A stretch of DNA of 64,000 nt, taken from positions 992,001 through 1,056,000 of the forward strand of contig NZ_CP026730.1 of assembly GCF_003369795.1 (NCBI RefSeq), written 5' to 3'. The notes beneath the pieces were generated by a model, which worked only from the letters and a program-made list of their open reading frames with translations, made no database searches and had not been told where the DNA came from. Position numbers and translations under genes: made by a program. Source of the stretch: Streptomyces sp. CB09001. GTDB taxonomy: Bacteria; Actinomycetota; Actinomycetes; Streptomycetales; Streptomycetaceae. Below, piece by piece: positions 63,351-64,000 of this stretch (position 1 is the first letter of the stretch; the number at the start of each line of letters is the position of its first letter).

Positions 63351-64000
63351 TCAGTAGCCGCGCCACCAGAGCAGGAACCGCTGCCAGGCACCGCGGGGGC
63401 GGGGGTGCCCCGCTCCCGGCGCCTGCTGGGGCTCGGCGGCCGTCACCGACGCGGGCTGCGGCGGTTGGGAGGGCAGCGGGGGCTGGGTCCGCCGTTCCGG
63501 CTTCGGCAGGCCGACGTGCCAGGGGGCGCTCCGGGCCGGGGCCGGTGCGTGACTCGGCTGCTGCATGATGTCCTGCTGTGCCCGGGGCTCGAAACGCACC
63601 GGGAGTTCCACCAGGTGCCGCGAGGCGATCGACGACCGCCAGCGCAGGTCGTCCTCGTCGCAGTCGAGCTGGAGGTCGGGCAGCCGCATCAGCAGTGCGT
63701 CGATGCCGGCGTCGGCGATGGCCCGCCCGATGTCCTGGCCGGGGCACTCGTGCGGCCCGCCGCCGAAGGCGAGGTGGGCGCGGTTGCCCATCATGCTGGC
63801 GCTCAGGTCCGGGCGGATGCGCGGGTCGACGTTGCCCGGCGCGATGCCGAGCAGCAGGCCGTCGCCGGCGCGGATGCGCTGGCCGCCGAGTTCCGTCTCC
63901 TGCTTGGCGAAGTAGGCGAAGACGGTGCTGAACGGCGGCTCGTCCCACAGGGACTGCTCGACCGCCTGGGGCACCGTCATCTGCCCGCCGCTGAGCTGGG
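63351..64000 (-). CDS. Cytochrome P450, RarE/conservon type (partial, N-terminus outside window)
   Basis: About 216 C-terminal residues present. Heme loop FGGGPHECPGQDIGRAI with the proximal Cys; upstream FSTVFAYFAKQETELGGQRIRAGDGLLLGIAPGNVDPRIRPDLSASMMGNRAHLAFGGGPH; then the end of the fold at RHLVELPVRFEP. After that comes a ~75-residue Pro/Gln/Ala-rich tail ending QRFLLWWRGY. Start and N-terminal domain lie beyond 64000. From memory, S. coelicolor RarE (conservon Cvn9) is a P450 in this chromosomal place, linked to an Roadblock/GTPase set on the right; if so, those genes begin just outside. Confidence 0.88.
   Translation of the reverse strand, partial: QLSGGQMTVPQAVEQSLWDEPPFSTVFAYFAKQETELGGQRIRAGDGLLLGIAPGNVDPRIRPDLSASMMGNRAHLAFGGGPHECPGQDIGRAIADAGIDALLMRLPDLQLDCDEDDLRWRSSIASRHLVELPVRFEPRAQQDIMQQPSHAPAPARSAPWHVGLPKPERRTQPPLPSQPPQPASVTAAEPQQAPGAGHPRPRGAWQRFLLWWRGY

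Overview
The window looks like a chromosomal segment of a Streptomyces or close relative. It has very high G+C, third codon positions almost always G or C, many GTG starts and a few TTG or non-AUG starts, frequent 1-8 nt start/stop overlaps, and a gene set typical of the genus (DUF1844, DUF1918, DUF6314, SseB-like, mycosin, TDT, rar-type P450). The order argH ... argRDBJC ... pheST-kinase-rRNA methylase-rplT-rpmI-infC ... glutamine synthetase-like cluster ... glycine-betaine ABC transporter ... P450 agrees with my memory of part of the S. coelicolor chromosome. That synteny is recalled, not computed.

Layout. 1-8.2 kb: an MFS exporter with its TetR regulator, an aldo/keto reductase, argH with ArgR boxes, a flavin-type oxidase-fold protein, an L,D-transpeptidase, and a three-gene flavin electron-transfer operon (ferric-reductase-like membrane protein, double FMN_bind protein, ApbE flavinyl transferase). 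8.4-13.3 kb: the tightly coupled argC-argJ-argB-argD-argR operon behind ArgR boxes. 13.4-23.6 kb: a small membrane protein, a P-loop kinase, a secreted GH51 arabinofuranosidase, DUF6314, a phosphatase-fold protein without catalytic histidines, GNAT, a divergent MocR/EamA pair, DUF1918, a GHL10-type hydrolase and a 3-hydroxyacyl-CoA dehydrogenase. 23.6-24.5 kb: a decayed stretch with remnants of an integrase and of an AraC/GlxA-type regulator. 24.5-28.7 kb: thioesterase, HxlR/SDR/RclA-like redox genes and a NUDIX hydrolase. 28.8-38.5 kb: a TPR-type regulator, pheT-pheS, an orphan histidine kinase, a TrmH-family methylase and infC-rpmI-rplT with a long leader containing an attenuator-like hairpin. 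38.5-46.3 kb: DUF1844, SseB-like, a class A beta-lactamase-fold protein, a mycosin protease with a very proline-rich membrane partner, a D-amino-acid-deaminase-like PLP enzyme and a DUF2510 protein. 46.3-51.5 kb: a gamma-glutamylation catabolic cluster (SDR, aldehyde dehydrogenase, glutamine synthetase-like ligase, FCD-type GntR regulator, class I amidase). 51.6-55.1 kb: LysR/TDT transporter, a cytoplasmic metal-receptor-fold protein and an XRE-cupin regulator. 55.5-59.2 kb: OpuA-type ABC transporter with two fused substrate-binding domains. 59.4-64 kb: 5'-3' exonuclease, an iron-box-controlled siderophore-interacting flavoprotein, GNAT with degenerate tail copies beside it, an RluA-type pseudouridine synthase and a partial P450.

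How the parts work together. Arginine synthesis is under ArgR boxes at both argC and argH, and argR itself is the last gene of the cluster. The 5.2-8.2 kb genes make a trans-membrane electron relay with its own maturation enzyme. The 46.3-51.5 kb cluster reads as a complete route: glutamylate an amine, oxidise it twice, release glutamate, with one regulator and two matching operator sequences. Most of the window is ordinary Streptomyces core. The least explained parts are the regulatory architecture (MocR/EamA overlapping starts, infC leader, NUDIX hairpin), the catalytically dead phosphatase fold, the mycosin partner, and the repeated or decayed intergenic DNA. No rRNA, tRNA, CRISPR array or intact insertion sequence was seen.
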